DNA of 64,000 nt from NCBI GenBank assembly GCA_016617855.1, contig JAECUM010009728.1:1-64000 (forward strand), written 5' to 3'. A program made the position numbers and the translations under genes. Source of the stretch: Megalonaias nervosa. Taxonomy: Eukaryota; Mollusca; Bivalvia; Unionida; Unionidae. Of the stretch, positions 27,501-38,650 are shown piece after piece. The notes beneath the pieces are model-generated. The model was given only the letters and a program-made list of their open reading frames with translations. It ran no database searches and was not told where the DNA came from. The stretch's first letter is position 1. Every line of letters starts with the position of its first letter.

Positions 27501-30405
27501 GATCCCAAAATGACAAATTTTCCTTTACATGTGACAATAATAAACCTGAAAAATTTAATTTCTTATAAAAAGCCATATATACACACCCACACACACACTG
27601 AGACACATTGATAGATATATGTACTGATTAATTAAATGTATATGCATCATGATTTAGCAACTGATGGATGTTAAATGGATGTAATTAACTATTTCTTTCC
27701 CATGTACATTAAGTAAAATAGAAAATCTTATTCAATGATGTAACAGACACCAACACGCAAGTAACTTGACATGATCTTAATACATTTTGCTTAGTGGGAA
27801 ACATTTCACTCTATATTTATGCCAAAACAGCAGGAACCCTCTGGTTTTCTGTCTAGCTGATTGGAATAAACAAAAGTATTTAAAGTGCTAAACAGGAAGT
27901 TCAAAAAGTGTCTGCCTTCCTAGACTTGCACCACGTTCCTAAAATGATCACCTTGCTCACACTTTCAGATGTATTTGTGCTCATGGAAATGGTTTAAAAG
28001 CTGAAATAGGGCTTTAGAATTTGATCATTCCTCAAACTGCAATAGGGCTTTTAGACTATGATCTTTCCTCAAACTGCAATTGGGCTTTTAGACTAAGATC
28101 TTTCCTCAAACTGCAATTGGGCTTTTAAACTATGATCTTTCCTTAAACTGCAATAAGGCTTTTATACTATGAACTTTCCTCAGACAAGCTGCAATAGGAC
28201 TTTTAGATGATGATTTTTCCTCAAACTTCAGTAGGGCTGACTATGACCTTTCCTCAAACTGCAGTAAGGCTTTTAGACTATGACCTTTCCTCAGACAAGC
28301 TGCAATAGGGCTTTAAGACTATGACCTTTCCTCAGACAAACTGCAATAGGGATTTTATACATTGAACGTTCCTCAGACAAGCTGCAATAGGGCTTTTAGA
28401 CCATGAACTTTCTTCAGACAAACTGCAATTGGGCTTTTAGACTATGATCTTTCTTCAGACAAACTGCAATTGGGCTTTAAGAGTATGACCTTTCCTCAGA
28501 CAAGCTGCAATAGGGCTTTTAGACCATGAACTTTCCTCAGACAAGCTGCAATAGGGATTTTAGACTATGACCTTTCTTCAGACAAGCTGCAATAGGGCTT
28601 TTAGACTATGAACTTTCCTCAGACAAACTGCAATAGGGCTTTTAGACCATGACCTTTCTTCAGACAAACTGCAATAGGGCTTTTAGACTATGGCCTTTCC
28701 TCAAACTGCAATAGGGCTTTTAGACTATGAACTTTCCTCAGACAAACTGCAATAGGGCTTTTAGACTATAGCCTTTCTTCAGACAAGCTGCAATAGGGCT
28801 TTTAGACTATGACCTTTCCTCAAACTGCAATAGGGCTTTTAGACTATGAACTTTCCTCAGACAAACTGCAATAGGGCTTTTAGACTATGACCTTTCCTCA
28901 GACAAACTGCAATAGGAGTTTTAGACTATGAACTTTCCTCAGACAAACTGCAATAGGGCTTTTAGACTATGACCTTTCCTCAAACTGCAATAGGGCTTTT
29001 AGACTATGATCTTTCCTCAGACAAACTGCAATAAGGCTTTTAGACTATGACCCTTCCTCAGACAAGCTGCAATATGGCTTTTAGACTATGACCCTTCCTC
29101 AGACAAGCTGCAATATGGCTTTTAGACTATGAACTTTCCTCAGACAAGCTGCAATAGGGCTTTTAGACTGATCTTTCTTCAGACAATGGATTTAGAGTCA
29201 TGACCTATTAAATTGTGACCTTAGTTCAGACAATGATTTCAGTGTCATTACCTTTTCTTATACAGAACAATGGTATCGATACAAAACTATTCTAGAAATA
29301 AAACTTTTCCAAAATTGACACTCTTGTACTACATTTACATCTAGCCAAGTAAACAATTATCTCAGTGTCAAATTTAAGCAATAACAGGCTGTTGAAGAGG
29401 TTGGTAAACCTGGTTATGAGGTAATTTAGAATTTATAAAACTAATTAACCATACTTTTCTCACATCATTAAGCAGATTGAGTACTTGCAATTCTACTGAT
29501 AGATACTATATACTACTCACATTTGTTTACATTGGTGAGAAGTACTTTTTCTAATAAGCACGTTAAAGTGCATTGCCATATTTCACTGAAAATGACAGAT
29601 GTGACAGATGAGTTCAGAGCTGCAAGTCAATACACTCTACATTCATTACATGTCAAATGCAGAATGATGCTACAAAGAAAATCCTTTGATGTGGCATATC
29701 TGAAAATATTATAATTTTTGGTCATAATGTCTTTAAATTTTTTATCACATGATTACATCATCCTTGGAGCTTAAAGCTATTTCTATTTGCAAAAGCTCAG
29801 GAAGTTCAAAAGAACTTAAATGATCCTCTCCATGATATAAAACAAAATCATGTAGTGAATAGAAAATGATGAATAAAATCAACAGAAGACTACATACTGC
29901 ATCATCATAAATTATTCTAAAAATGAATCTATCAAACTAACTTGTACACACCTTTGAATGCCTTTCCACAGAGAGCTGTGGCCTGCACAGACCTGGGACT
30001 GGTAAAAATTACACCACTGTAGTCATGGTAACACTGGTAATGGAAGGCTAAGTCATCCAGATGGGTGTAACTGAATGCTAACACTGGTATACTCCTTGGA
30101 ATGAAGCCATTAGTTGACAGCTCCTGGGAAAGCAAACAAGATAGATCAGCATTTATGGACTTGTACAAAATGAGGAAAAATGGTTTAAGTTTAGCAGGCA
30201 GACATTCTGAACTTTTTGTTCAGCATTTTTAGTATTTCTGTTTATTCAAAAACACATCTCAAAACTAGACAGTTTTTAGCCCAATAACCTCTGCCATTCC
30301 ATGGAGATGAACAGTGAATAAAGAAGGTCAATTATTATATTAGGCAACTCAATTGGGACCCCAAACTGTGGTCAGTCTGCAGAGGTGTGTGTGTGTGTAT
30401 ATATT

Positions 30406-30504
<99 letters not shown>

Positions 30505-32213
30505 ATGTATATATATATATATATATATCATTAGCATACAGGTTAGAGTCAGAGAATGTTTAATTTGTAATCTAGAAGATTTGAAGCCAGGTCTGCAGGT
30601 AAATGGCACCTCTCACCTTGAATGTAAGCACCAACCCATATACCATGGTCGAGATGCTATAGGGGTTGGTGCATACAGGCAAGGAAAAAGGTACTCTTTT
30701 CATAACCAATGTATCCAGAGAACACCAATTGATTTATCTTGTGGGATTTTTTAAAATTATTTTCTGCCTTGCATTTTGTTGAATAAATATAGTCTTGCTT
30801 CCTCTACCTATCCATGTATGCCCCCATCTTATCTGGCATAAAAGAAATATTTAACAAAAGTCAAAATTGCTCCCACTTGAAGGAAAAATCTCCCACGTCT
30901 CTCAGATAAAATGTTTGGTGCCCAAGGTAAAAAGTCTGATTACAATTCACTGAAGTATGAACCATAACTGTGGATTTTTCAAGACTGGCTATAACTGTAA
31001 AATACTTTCTGTAAACTGCAAAATTTTCATGACTTTTACATATTTATGTATTTTTGGAGATTTGTCTGAAAATAGTCTTTGACTAATGTTTCTGCTGCTT
31101 GTCTAGGTTTAGTATCCTATTTTTATCTAACTATATTACTGAATGCAAATCTTAAAAAAAATAGTGATACACCTTGAAACATGTATATAAAGGATATATG
31201 AAGAAAAAATGAAAGTCATTCAGGTATACTGTATTTCACATGTAAGTGCCCTTGAAATAGAGGTGTCTTTTAGGTAGGTTCCATTGTATTTGAAACATCA
31301 ATTTAAAAAACTCACAACAGAGATGAATTATTCTCAACAGTACAGCTCTTCCCCATTATCATGCCTTTTTGCTATAATGCAATTCTAGATATAAGATGGT
31401 AGCACTATGGAACCCAAAATCAAAATTATAAAAAATTATAATTTTTAAAACTATTAAAAAATTATTTTCAACATATATCAGCTGAAACATTTACACCAAA
31501 AACTACTGTACTTGATTAGGAAATTACCAGAACATGTTTTGACATAGTTTGACTCTAATTAGCCACTGTTGTATTCAGGGCAGGTAACATATTGTATTCC
31601 TAACAGGCTACTGAACACCTGAAAATGTCTCTAATAAGCCATAATTGTCACTGGCCTGTATCAACAAGTTGGTTAAAGCACACCAACACCATTTTCATTT
31701 AGAGTCAACCAAATATCCAGATAAGTCTTCTAGTGAAAACCCAATGTTGATATGAATTTCCATCTAGGTTGAGTAGCAATAAAATTTACAAGATGGCCAC
31801 TGTAGCTGCCATGTTGGACATAACTTTCACATAATTTTTATTCAAGACCAACAAGACATCAAAAGAAATCTATGGGTGGAACCCCCATGCTAATATGACC
31901 ATCCATTCTGAAGATGTAGTGATAACTAAATTTTTGAGATGGCTGCTCTTACAGCAATACTGGATGTCTGAGCAGCACTACTTTGATTTGGGACCAACTT
32001 GACTTCATGACAAGTGTGTGTGTAAAGTTTCATGTGAATCCTCAGAGTAGTTTAGTAGCATTAGTAATAATAAGTTTGGTTCTTTATTATATATTTATCA
32101 TCTTCAGGAAAAATTGTTACCATTTCATATGGATCCTCGTCTGTTTCTCTCATTGCCCTGAACATCAATACAAGATTTTTCTGTACCACCTGTAAGGATT
32201 TGATAGCAGCCAT
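21422..32213 (-). CDS. UROS: uroporphyrinogen-III synthase, host gene, seven exons seen
   Basis: Cytosolic haem-pathway enzyme that closes and inverts ring D of hydroxymethylbilane to give uroporphyrinogen III (known function of the family). Seven minus-strand exons, each bounded by AG/GT signals, join in compatible phase to 226 residues: 32213-32121, 30123-29952, 26692-26621, 25294-25220, 22780-22697, 22005-21920 and 21517-21422. Family landmarks appear in order: N-terminal strand and 'DEDPYE' in exon 1, 'DYSGVIFTSPRSVQA' in exon 2, 'LSCFVVGKGTA' in exon 3, 'AGSAEVLADLI' in exon 4, 'FLYPCGNLKRD' in exon 5, 'IEVYETVPSP' in exon 6 and 'VVYFSPSGVKN' in exon 7. The final exon (about 40 residues in relatives) is missing from my reading. 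The translation start is inferred from the ATG at 32213. No stop or frameshift occurs, so the gene looks functional. Confidence 0.9.
21920..22005 (-). CDS. UROS: UROS exon 6
   Basis: 86 nt, acceptor 'TCTCTAG', donor 'GTAAAT'. Contains 'KEIEVYETVPSPTIEED', the VY-T hinge block. Confidence 0.9.
22697..22780 (-). CDS. UROS: UROS exon 5
   Basis: 84 nt, acceptor 'TATTTCAG', donor 'GTATGT'. Contains 'FLYPCGNLKRDTLSKKL', a strongly conserved family block. Confidence 0.9.
24284..24513. mobile_element. MITE-like fold-back element, copy 3, in a UROS intron
   Basis: Its inverted ends 'atatatactcacttaagttc' and 'ggacttataagtaagtacat' and its interior ('tgccatcgcataatgtacca', 'ctgcattatgtgatggcaga') match copies 1 and 2. 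Much of the element is self-complementary. Confidence 0.65.
24600..25115. repeat. diverged repeats carrying 'aggtcactgtgac'-like motifs
   Basis: Motifs 'gggtcactgtaaca', 'aggtcattgtgaca', 'aggtcaatgtgacc' and 'aggtcactgtgata' recur, each followed by a 'ttttttcc'-like stretch. This looks like a decayed tandem family. The 146-codon minus frame through this region and the adjacent MITE is not supported as a gene. Confidence 0.5.
25220..25294 (-). CDS. UROS: UROS exon 4
   Basis: 75 nt, acceptor 'ATTTCAG', donor 'GTGAGC'. Phases match exons 3 and 5. Encodes 'RKLGFSP' and 'AGSAEVLADLI', equivalent to the GNAE-L-A block. Confidence 0.85.
26621..26692 (-). CDS. UROS: UROS exon 3
   Basis: 72 nt, acceptor 'ATTTTTCAG', donor 'GTTAGT'. 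The phase matches exon 2. Encodes 'SELSCFVVGKGTAEE', the strand equivalent to the 'VVG.AT' block of known enzymes. Confidence 0.88.
28005..29180. repeat. large minisatellite, unit 35-41 bp, about 28 copies, in a UROS intron
   Basis: The unit 'ctgcaatagggcttttagac' followed by 'tatgacctttcctcagacaa' repeats about 28 times. Two length variants alternate irregularly: with 'cagacaaa(g)ct' (about 41 bp) and with 'caaact' (about 35 bp). Left-end copies are mostly the short type. Confidence 0.95.
29952..30123 (-). CDS. UROS: UROS exon 2
   Basis: 172 nt, acceptor 'TTTCCCAG', donor 'GTGTGT'. Enters in phase 0 and leaves one base over. Carries 'GVIFTSPRSVQA', the most diagnostic block of the family. 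Confidence 0.9.
30389..30532. repeat. compound (AT)n(GT)n(GTAT)n(AT)n microsatellite, UROS intron
   Basis: Long pure dinucleotide and tetranucleotide runs. The 86- and 133-codon frames running through them are artefacts. Confidence 0.95.
31675..32010. repeat. three copies of the 170-bp dispersed repeat
   Basis: Same family as 15,640-16,470, with 'caccattttcatttagagtc', 'tctagtgaaaaccc' and 'aagatggccactgtagctgc'. It lies just 3' of UROS exon 1, in the first intron. Confidence 0.7.
32121..32213 (-). CDS. UROS: UROS exon 1 (coding part)
   Basis: ATG at 32213, 31 codons, donor 'GTAACA' directly after codon 31 (phase 0). A possible AG acceptor at about 32234 suggests a further 5' non-coding exon upstream. 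Confidence 0.75.
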
Positions 32214-32233
32214 GCTAACACATCTACCACAAT

Positions 32234-33093
32234 CTGAAATGACAAAAACAAATCCAGTCATATATAGGTTCTTACACACAGCTTCCAATAATATAAAAAA
32301 GGCTTCCCCTTTATGATTTTATTGTAGGTCATTCACAAAATAATAGTCACAGCAGCAGAACCATTGGCTGTTATCAGAAAATAAGGCAATGTCATATTAC
32401 ATAGCAGCATTCCCCACAGGTATAACAGATCACATATTGCAGTCACTGAGGATCAAGTAAAATTAATAGTGAAGCAAACATATTCTGTTTTTGATAGAAA
32501 AGCATGAAGACAAATCATAATTAAAATTATCTGCTCATAAAGATTTTCATAACATTTCTTGCAAAGCAAACAAACACACAAACAAGACTTGGATTAAATG
32601 TTCAGTAAAAAAGAATGAGAAGGAGAGCAATCAGAATTAAACAGAATGCAAACAGTTGGAATAGAAAAATGGATTCTTAACAAAGATATACACACCTGAA
32701 TGTTACGTTTTGTAGCTATTATAACCACTGAAACCAACCGCCTGCAACATAGCAGCTGATACATTATGAAAATAATTAAACCAATCAGATGCGTACATGT
32801 ACAGAGACCTAAACAGCTAGAAAATCTTTAGCAACCACAAAAACATTGGATAGCTAATTTTATTATGGTATTAACATCATACATATAATGCATGAAATGA
32901 TTACCTTCAGACTCATGGATGATTGGTGCTGATCATGCATCATCTGGCTCTGTAATACAACTGCTGCAGGTCCATTTAACTTACCAAGTATTCTGTGCAG
33001 TATTTTTGTCAATATCAGAGAAAAATGTTCATTATATTTGATTGTTTCTTTATCGCTGATATAAAAAAATACTTAACTAAATACACAGTAGGG
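32234..33093. other. UROS upstream DNA, nothing certain
   Basis: AT-rich sequence that should contain 5' non-coding exon or promoter sequence of UROS. I cannot mark a start site. Confidence 0.4.
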
Positions 33094-33335
33094 TCCCCTG
33101 ATGGATGAGTGATCTAAGGTACTTGCCTTTATAGATCATTCACATATCTCATCTCTATCAGCACGAGTTTGAGTCTCGGCTCAATCATCATGGATATGTG
33201 AGAAATCTTGCCAGTTGCTTGCCATGGGTTGATGATTCTTCCTGGGGCATTCCCAGGTTCTTCCTTCATCAGATGTACTTACCACCATATATAGACCATC
33301 ATGTGGTTATAAATGGCATTTAACCTCACAAGACC
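33094..33335 (+). mobile_element. tRNA-derived SINE, family A, diverged
   Basis: A-box-like 'ctgatggatgagtgatctaa', B-box-like 'gagtttgagtctcgg', body 'gccatgggttgatgattctt' and 3' end 'aatggcatttaacctcacaa'. Confidence 0.65.
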
Positions 33336-34329
33336 AACCCCCAATACAAAGCAGCGAAATATCATGTAGCGAACATCTCACTGTCGCAACTGGTGAAAAC
33401 TATTATGGAGCTGTTAAACCTTTATCCACTTCCTTCTTTACAAAATAATGGCTTTTCATACCTTTCGTTAGACTTCTTGATGTGGATTTAACACACAAGA
33501 ACAAAACTTTTGTTCGATTTTGTAATTTATTAATTGCTTTGTGTGAATAAAAGTTTACCAGTCAAAATATGTAACAACTGAGGCTACACACTTTGTCTTT
33601 ATGTGAACTACGATCATTCATTAACAAATATTATTTTTTTTGTGCCCTGTACGCTGGGGATTTGTAAATCATAACTATTTACATTTGCAATCAAACTATT
33701 CATCAAGATTTGACTTTAAACTAAAATTCTCAAGTTTCATGTAGATTATAGTTGACAATCAAACTTATTTTCAGTCATATATCTGAGTGACATTTTATTT
33801 GTTTCAACTGGGGGGAGGGATGTGATTTCGTGTTTGCAAATTACTGAAGACGGTGCTTCACTAATGGAGGAATTTTTAGAACCACACTAAGTTGCATTCT
33901 TCGTATGAGTTTTCGCAAGTACGACAGTGTAAATTCCTAAAAATAACAACCATTTGGCTGTTACTGTAGATTTTCCAACGTCAGTTTATGCATGCTACAT
34001 AAAACGCAGACGTTACGGTGGTATCATGAATTTATACGATTACCTGCCACAGTGGACGAAAAAACCGGAAGCGCATTAAGGGATACAACTCTGTCAAAAT
34101 CAAATCGCACAAAGGAGCGATAGCATTTCATAGGTTGTAACTTCATATCTAAATTAACCTGGTCCCGCGTTGATAACACGTTTTAAAGTAGAGTAAACGG
34201 TGAATGTAACTCTTGTAATTAGATTATGTGCAAACTACAATAGGATCATTGCGTTTAAATTGTAGTTGGTTATTTTATGGCTCTAGAAGTAACAACAGTA
34301 GTATCGCTATGAGCTTTTTATATTTTGGT
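33336..34329. other. host DNA, nothing recognised
   Basis: I see no gene or element between the SINE and the polymerase relic. Confidence 0.4.
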
Positions 34330-35000
34330 TCAACCATGTCTGAAAACACGTCATCGGTTGTGATGTTCATCAAAAGCGAGTCTGTGTCCGTGTATAGAAT
34401 TTGGATGATGTCATAGTAAAACTCGTACATGAGCAGTTTAGATAAGTACAGCACAGACGCGTCAACATGGACGAGTCTTGTTTCAGCTTGACTTTCTTGC
34501 TGTGAAAGGGTACAGGTCCAGAGTCAGATACTTTACTTGACTGAAAGGCCACATCCGCAGTTAATTGGTTGAGTTTGTCCTGTTCACTATCCGGGACAAA
34601 ATCAATACGGATTTCCGAAGATTTTTCATAGTTTAACCCAACACAGCATTGTTAATCAGTTTGAAGAAGTCTTTCTCAAGCTCGTTTATGGCAGTTGTAT
34701 ATACAGTGCCATCCAGTGAAATTTCTCAGGCTCGTTTGTGACATTTGTATATACAGTGCCATCCAGTGAAATTCAAGTTCCCTGTGGACTCTTACACACA
34801 TTCCTAGTCGTAATTACAATTGTTTATTTCGTACGTGAACTACATAGTTGTCTTTAGTCAGAAGGTTTGGGACAAGTTTGATGCATCCAGTAAACGAGTT
34901 TGTATTCGTCCACGATGATACGCTGATAAGGGTACAACCGCCCGCGAGGTACGACCAACGCTTGTATAGCGAGCGGATCATCGGTATAACTATGGTGAAA
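34330..35000 (-). pseudogene. relic of a conventional Polinton-type DNA polymerase B
   Basis: Translated across frames on the minus strand, fragments of a family-B polymerase palm appear in the expected order. They are a 'KLVPNLLTKDNYVVHVRN' block (about 34,830-34,890), a motif-B block 'FFKLINNAVLG' then 'TMKNLRK' (about 34,625-34,680) and motif C 'YTDTDSLL' (about 34,375-34,400) followed by an acidic 'DDVFSDM'. Several stops and frame changes separate them. This pattern is the ordinary Polinton/Maverick PolB palm and differs from both the element 1 replicase and the element 2 polymerase. It is cut off at the left terminal repeat of element 1. A direct duplication containing 'tatatacagtgccatccagt' lies at 34,680-34,780. 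Confidence 0.7.
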
Positions 35001-35010
35001 CTCGTCTGGA

Positions 35011-36545
35011 GGGGGGGGGGGGGCGGCGACAAAAATAAATGGCGGCCGAAAATTTTTTGTTGCTTATGAATAAACCATTCTGGAATCAGACACTTTATGA
35101 ACAGGAGACACAAAAAAAAATTCTCAAGAATGACCCGAATTTATACGAGACTCACAGAGCCACCATACTGTAATCAGACACTAAAGAAAAATAGCAAAAG
35201 GAAGTACCTGCGACCAGGCTGAATTATATCTCTTTAATCTGGGGTAATTGTTATATTTTTTTTTTCCATTGTAATTGTTGGATCGCTAAGTGCGAATTTT
35301 TAGAGATTCAGAGGATTTTTCTTTTTCCATTTTCTTTTTCCATTGTGCGTGAACACGCTCCCTAGTGAATCGCTAATTGTGAAACGAAATTATTAGAGAT
35401 TCAGAGGATTTTTCTTTTTGCATTGTGCGTGAACACACTCCCTAGTGAATCGCTAATTGTGAAACGAAATTTTTAGAGATTCAGAGGATTTTTCTTTTTG
35501 CATTGTGCGTGAACGCACTCCCTAGTGAATCGCTAAGTGTGAAACGAAATGTTAGAGATTCAGAGGATTTTTCTTTTTCCATTTTTCTTTTTCCGTTGTG
35601 CGTGAACACACTCCCTAGTGAATCGCTAAGTGTGAAACGAAATTTTAGAGATTCAGAGGATTTTTCTTTTTCCATTTTTCTTTTTCCATTGTGCGTGAAC
35701 ACATTCCCTAGTGAATCGCTAAGTGTGAAACGAAATGTTAGAGATTCAGAGGATTTTTCTTTTTCCATTTTTCTTTTTCCGTTGTGCGTGAACACACTCC
35801 CTAGTGAATCGCTAAGTGTGAAACGAAATTTTAGAGATTCAGAGGATTTTTCTTTTTCCATTTTTCTTTTTCCATTGTGCGTGAACACATTCCCTAGTGA
35901 ATCGCTAAGTGTGAAACGAAATTTTAGAGATTCAGAGGATTTTTCTTTTTCCATTGTGCGTGAACACATTCCCTAGTGAATCGCTAAGCGTGAAACGAAA
36001 TTTTAGAGATTCAGAGGACTGTCCAGGTTGAATTTTAGTTTGTTAATTTATGATCAAGCACGCCCCCCCCCCCTCCAGTGAATCCCGAGAGTTTTAAAAT
36101 GAACGCCCTTTCGGGGTTCGGGAGGGCCAGGCAAGTTGCACCTGGGTTAGTTGTTTTTTTTTACAAGTTTACAATTACCCATTTAAGTATATCTCGTCTT
36201 TTTTATGTGTTGCGGGTTCCCCTACTGTAATAGCATCTGTCGCAGACGCCGACAATATGTCAATCGAAAGTTAGTCTGTACGCCTTAACCACTTCGGCCA
36301 CTGTCTCACTTAAGAATACACAATAAAATAATGTATATGAGCATATGCTTACTGAACAGACAGACAGACATTAAACATACAACACGCATTTAGACTGAAT
36401 AATTTATTTCTCAAGTATTTATGTTTAATGTGAACTGGTAGATTTCTCTTGTGAATGTACAATAATCAATTTTACCTGTAAATTTCAGCGAGTTATATCG
36501 CTTAGGTATTTTAGCGCATTCAATCAAGTGACCTCGTGTGGAAAA
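35011..36545 (+). repeat. element 1 left terminal inverted repeat
   Basis: Starting at a G13 run, this sequence is inverted-repeat related to 48,255-49,216 over its whole length. Shared blocks include 'aatggcggccga', 'gagccaccatactgtaatc', 'gggccaggcaagttgcacct', 'gacgccgacaatatgtcaa', 'accacttcggccactgtctc' and 'aatttcagcgagttatatcg'. The left copy is longer because one internal unit has been amplified (see 35,295-36,015). It lacks a 45-nt segment present on the right, around 48,550-48,590. Outer boundaries are approximate and no target-site duplication is obvious. Confidence 0.9.
35295..36015. repeat. 93-bp minisatellite with two-unit higher-order period inside the left TIR
   Basis: The unit runs 'ttagagattcagaggatttt', then 'tctttttccatttttc', then 'tgcgtgaacacactccctag', 'tgaatcgctaagtgtgaaac', about nine copies. 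The inner units are 93 bp and alternate between two variants, giving a 186-bp higher-order period. The right TIR has a single copy. Since 93 is divisible by three, 157-162-codon frames run through on both strands; I reject these as genes. Confidence 0.9.
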
Positions 36546-36749
36546 CCCTGCGTGTTATTAAATGCCTATAGGTGTTTTTAGCGCAGTCACGTGACCAGGG
36601 TAATGTCTAAACTGTGAGTCAAATTGAGATTCTAGCAATTCATTGTTGCTGAAAAAAAAATTACGTTACGTTACTGTAATAATAGTAAATCCTTGTATAA
36701 CTGATGACTTAGTCGATCTGTAATTAAATCGTTGTTGTAATAATAATAA

Positions 36750-37767
36750 TGAGTGATTCTGCACTTACCATGAAATCTCATACAACTAAATTAGCTCGAC
36801 AACGACTAAGAAGTATCTTCCAGTCCGTGATTCTGTAAAACAGCAGCTGGAACAACACCAGGATGCTCATATGGAATTTACAGAGGGTATAGAGCAGTTA
36901 TTTAAACCAACTGTAGAACCAACAAAACAAGTTTTGCTATAACTGAGGCAACACAACTCTTGAGACATTACCTGCTGATATTGCCGGCCGTCTTCAACCC
37001 CAACCACCACCAGTTCAGCCACCACCCGAATTTCAACTATCACCACCACTAAAAGTTAAAACTAGCATGATGGATAAATTTACTGAGGAAGGTATTACCG
37101 CTCTCAGGGATAAAAACCAAATACTTAGTATTGCTGCGTATGGTTGGCAAGAAATAGAAAAATATGTGAAACCCCAACATATTAAAAATCTAGTTTATGC
37201 TGATTGGCATAAATACACATATCGCAATTTTTCCGGTGCTCATCAGGTCAAAGGTGATGATGGAAATTTTAAACTTTTTAGCCGGACGGTAGATGAGTAT
37301 ATTGAACGAAAAAATTAAGAAAGGAGACTAAATCATGAACACATTGATCGTCAACTTCAAGAAGCAGAAAGAAAAGGAAAAGAAAATCAAGTGTAAAATC
37401 TAAAACAAAGAAGGAAAAGAGAAAAGCCGCATCAGAGGCACTCGAGCAGCTCTCTCCTGAACCAGATCCATATGATGAACCATCTGAAGTAGCAACCAGA
37501 AGTGGCCTTGCCACTAGTAATCGATGTTGTAGGAAACGAGGTGGTAATGTGATCGCTGAATCGCCGGCAATTCAAGTTAAACTTTGTCCCAATAACTTCA
37601 TAGCTGATGTTGATCGACTAGAAAATCTGATTGGTGGAAGACGAGCTGTCAACAATTCCCACGAAAACATCAATGAAGCAGCTGCTATTTGTCAGCGTTT
37701 ATTTACCGGTGGCGTCATGGACAGTAGCGTCTATCGGGCGCTGATCGATGAAATTACCGACGATTAA
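36750..37767 (+). pseudogene. element 1 unknown proline-rich/coiled-coil protein, broken
   Basis: First gene inside the left TIR. Starting at ATG 36750, coding-like sequence continues through three or more frame changes to a stop at 37767. In order there is a Gln/Glu-rich segment, a proline-rich linker with 'PQPPPVQPPPE', a folded-looking block 'EEGITALRDKNQILSIAAYG', a basic coiled coil ('RQLQEAERKGKEN') and a C-terminal block 'AAAICQRLFTGGVMDSS' ending in acidic residues. I do not recognise the family. Position and orientation suggest a structural or DNA-binding protein of the element. Confidence 0.5.
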
Positions 37768-38013
37768 TACAGCGAGTAATCAATTAGATCGGCGATAACA
37801 AAATAATATGAACACAGACCTGAAAGAGTCAGTGTGATAAATTCACATTTACCGGTTTATAAAATGATCTAGAGAGATGGACTAGGCGATGTAGTTCAAG
37901 GTTTATTTAGAAGGATAGCCCCAAAAGAGAGAGAAAAAATATATCATCAAGTTTAATAGCGGAAACTGGTATTGCTTGACATTCGTTTTAGACAACAACG
38001 AATATAAGTAAAT

Positions 38014-38136
38014 ATGTTCAAGCGTGTATCTGATCCAGCATTTGACATGGACGCACCGGTCCTCAAAGATGAATCAGTACGTGATTATCGGTATTATTCT
38101 TACGATACACGTGTACCTGACGCACGTGGGGTCTGA
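38014..38136 (+). CDS. small element 1 protein, 40 residues, unknown
   Basis: ATG at 38014, in-frame TGA at 38134. It contains 'DPAFDMDAPVLKDESVRDY', which looks like real coding sequence and not random reading. It lies directly before the protease in a different frame. It could be an independent small virion protein or the remnant of a longer one. Confidence 0.45.
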   Translation: MFKRVSDPAFDMDAPVLKDESVRDYRYYSYDTRVPDARGV

Positions 38137-38200
38137 GATTACCAGGAACGCCGTATGGGCAAGGCCTGAGACTGGCGGGGACGCTTCGTTAAAGCTTCCA

Positions 38201-38650
38201 ATGTCCAATTGTGATTTACTTGATGCTGCTTGGCGATTAAACTTAACAAAATTCAGAGGTGTTTTCATGCGTGATCAATTACCGAGAAAACCAAATCGTA
38301 TTGAAACCGGTATCATTAATCTCGATGGACGTTCTTGTCCAGGTACTCACTGGGTTGCATACGCGGTTGATCCACGTGGAGTAATTTATTTTGATTCGTA
38401 TGGATTGGCACCACCGAGAGAATTTTTAGAATATAGCAGTAGAATGCATAGCATTTCACCGATCTGGCATTCAACATTACCAACACAGACAATAACCGAT
38501 CCACCAATATGCGGTCCAGAAGTACTTGCTGTCCTTAACACCGTGTCAGGATCATCAGCGCCGCCTCATAAAGTTGTGCATGAGTATACTCCCGTCGTTT
38601 TGAACAGGTTAATAGTTTATAATGGTCGATATTTACAGAAGATTTGCTAA
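38201..38650 (+). CDS. adenain-like cysteine protease (maturation protease), element 1
   Basis: Virion-maturation protease of the adenovirus protease type, standard in Polintons and adintoviruses. From ATG 38201 it is 149 residues, typical for the family. It starts 'MSNCDLLDAA' and runs through 'FRGVFMRDQLP', 'GTHWVAYAVD' (catalytic His 50), 'IYFDSYGL' (Asp 65), Gln 96 and 'PPICGPE' (nucleophile Cys 104), so all catalytic residues are present. An open frame extends upstream to 38,069 or 38,024 with a hydrophobic stretch, but family members usually begin near the 'N-DL' block, so I prefer 38201. The stop overlaps the fibre start. It is one of two element 1 genes still fully open. Confidence 0.85.
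   Translation: MSNCDLLDAAWRLNLTKFRGVFMRDQLPRKPNRIETGIINLDGRSCPGTHWVAYAVDPRGVIYFDSYGLAPPREFLEYSSRMHSISPIWHSTLPTQTITDPPICGPEVLAVLNTVSGSSAPPHKVVHEYTPVVLNRLIVYNGRYLQKIC

Noticed and set aside
28005..29180. CRISPR-like array
   Set aside because: Contiguous variant units without unique spacers in a eukaryotic intron; it is a minisatellite.
30349..30754. Frames of 86 and 133 codons
   Set aside because: They run through dinucleotide repeats; the residues are periodic Ile/Tyr/Val/Cys only.
35481..35976. Open frames of 157-162 codons on both strands
   Set aside because: They arise from a 93-bp tandem repeat with a length divisible by three; there is no gene-like context.
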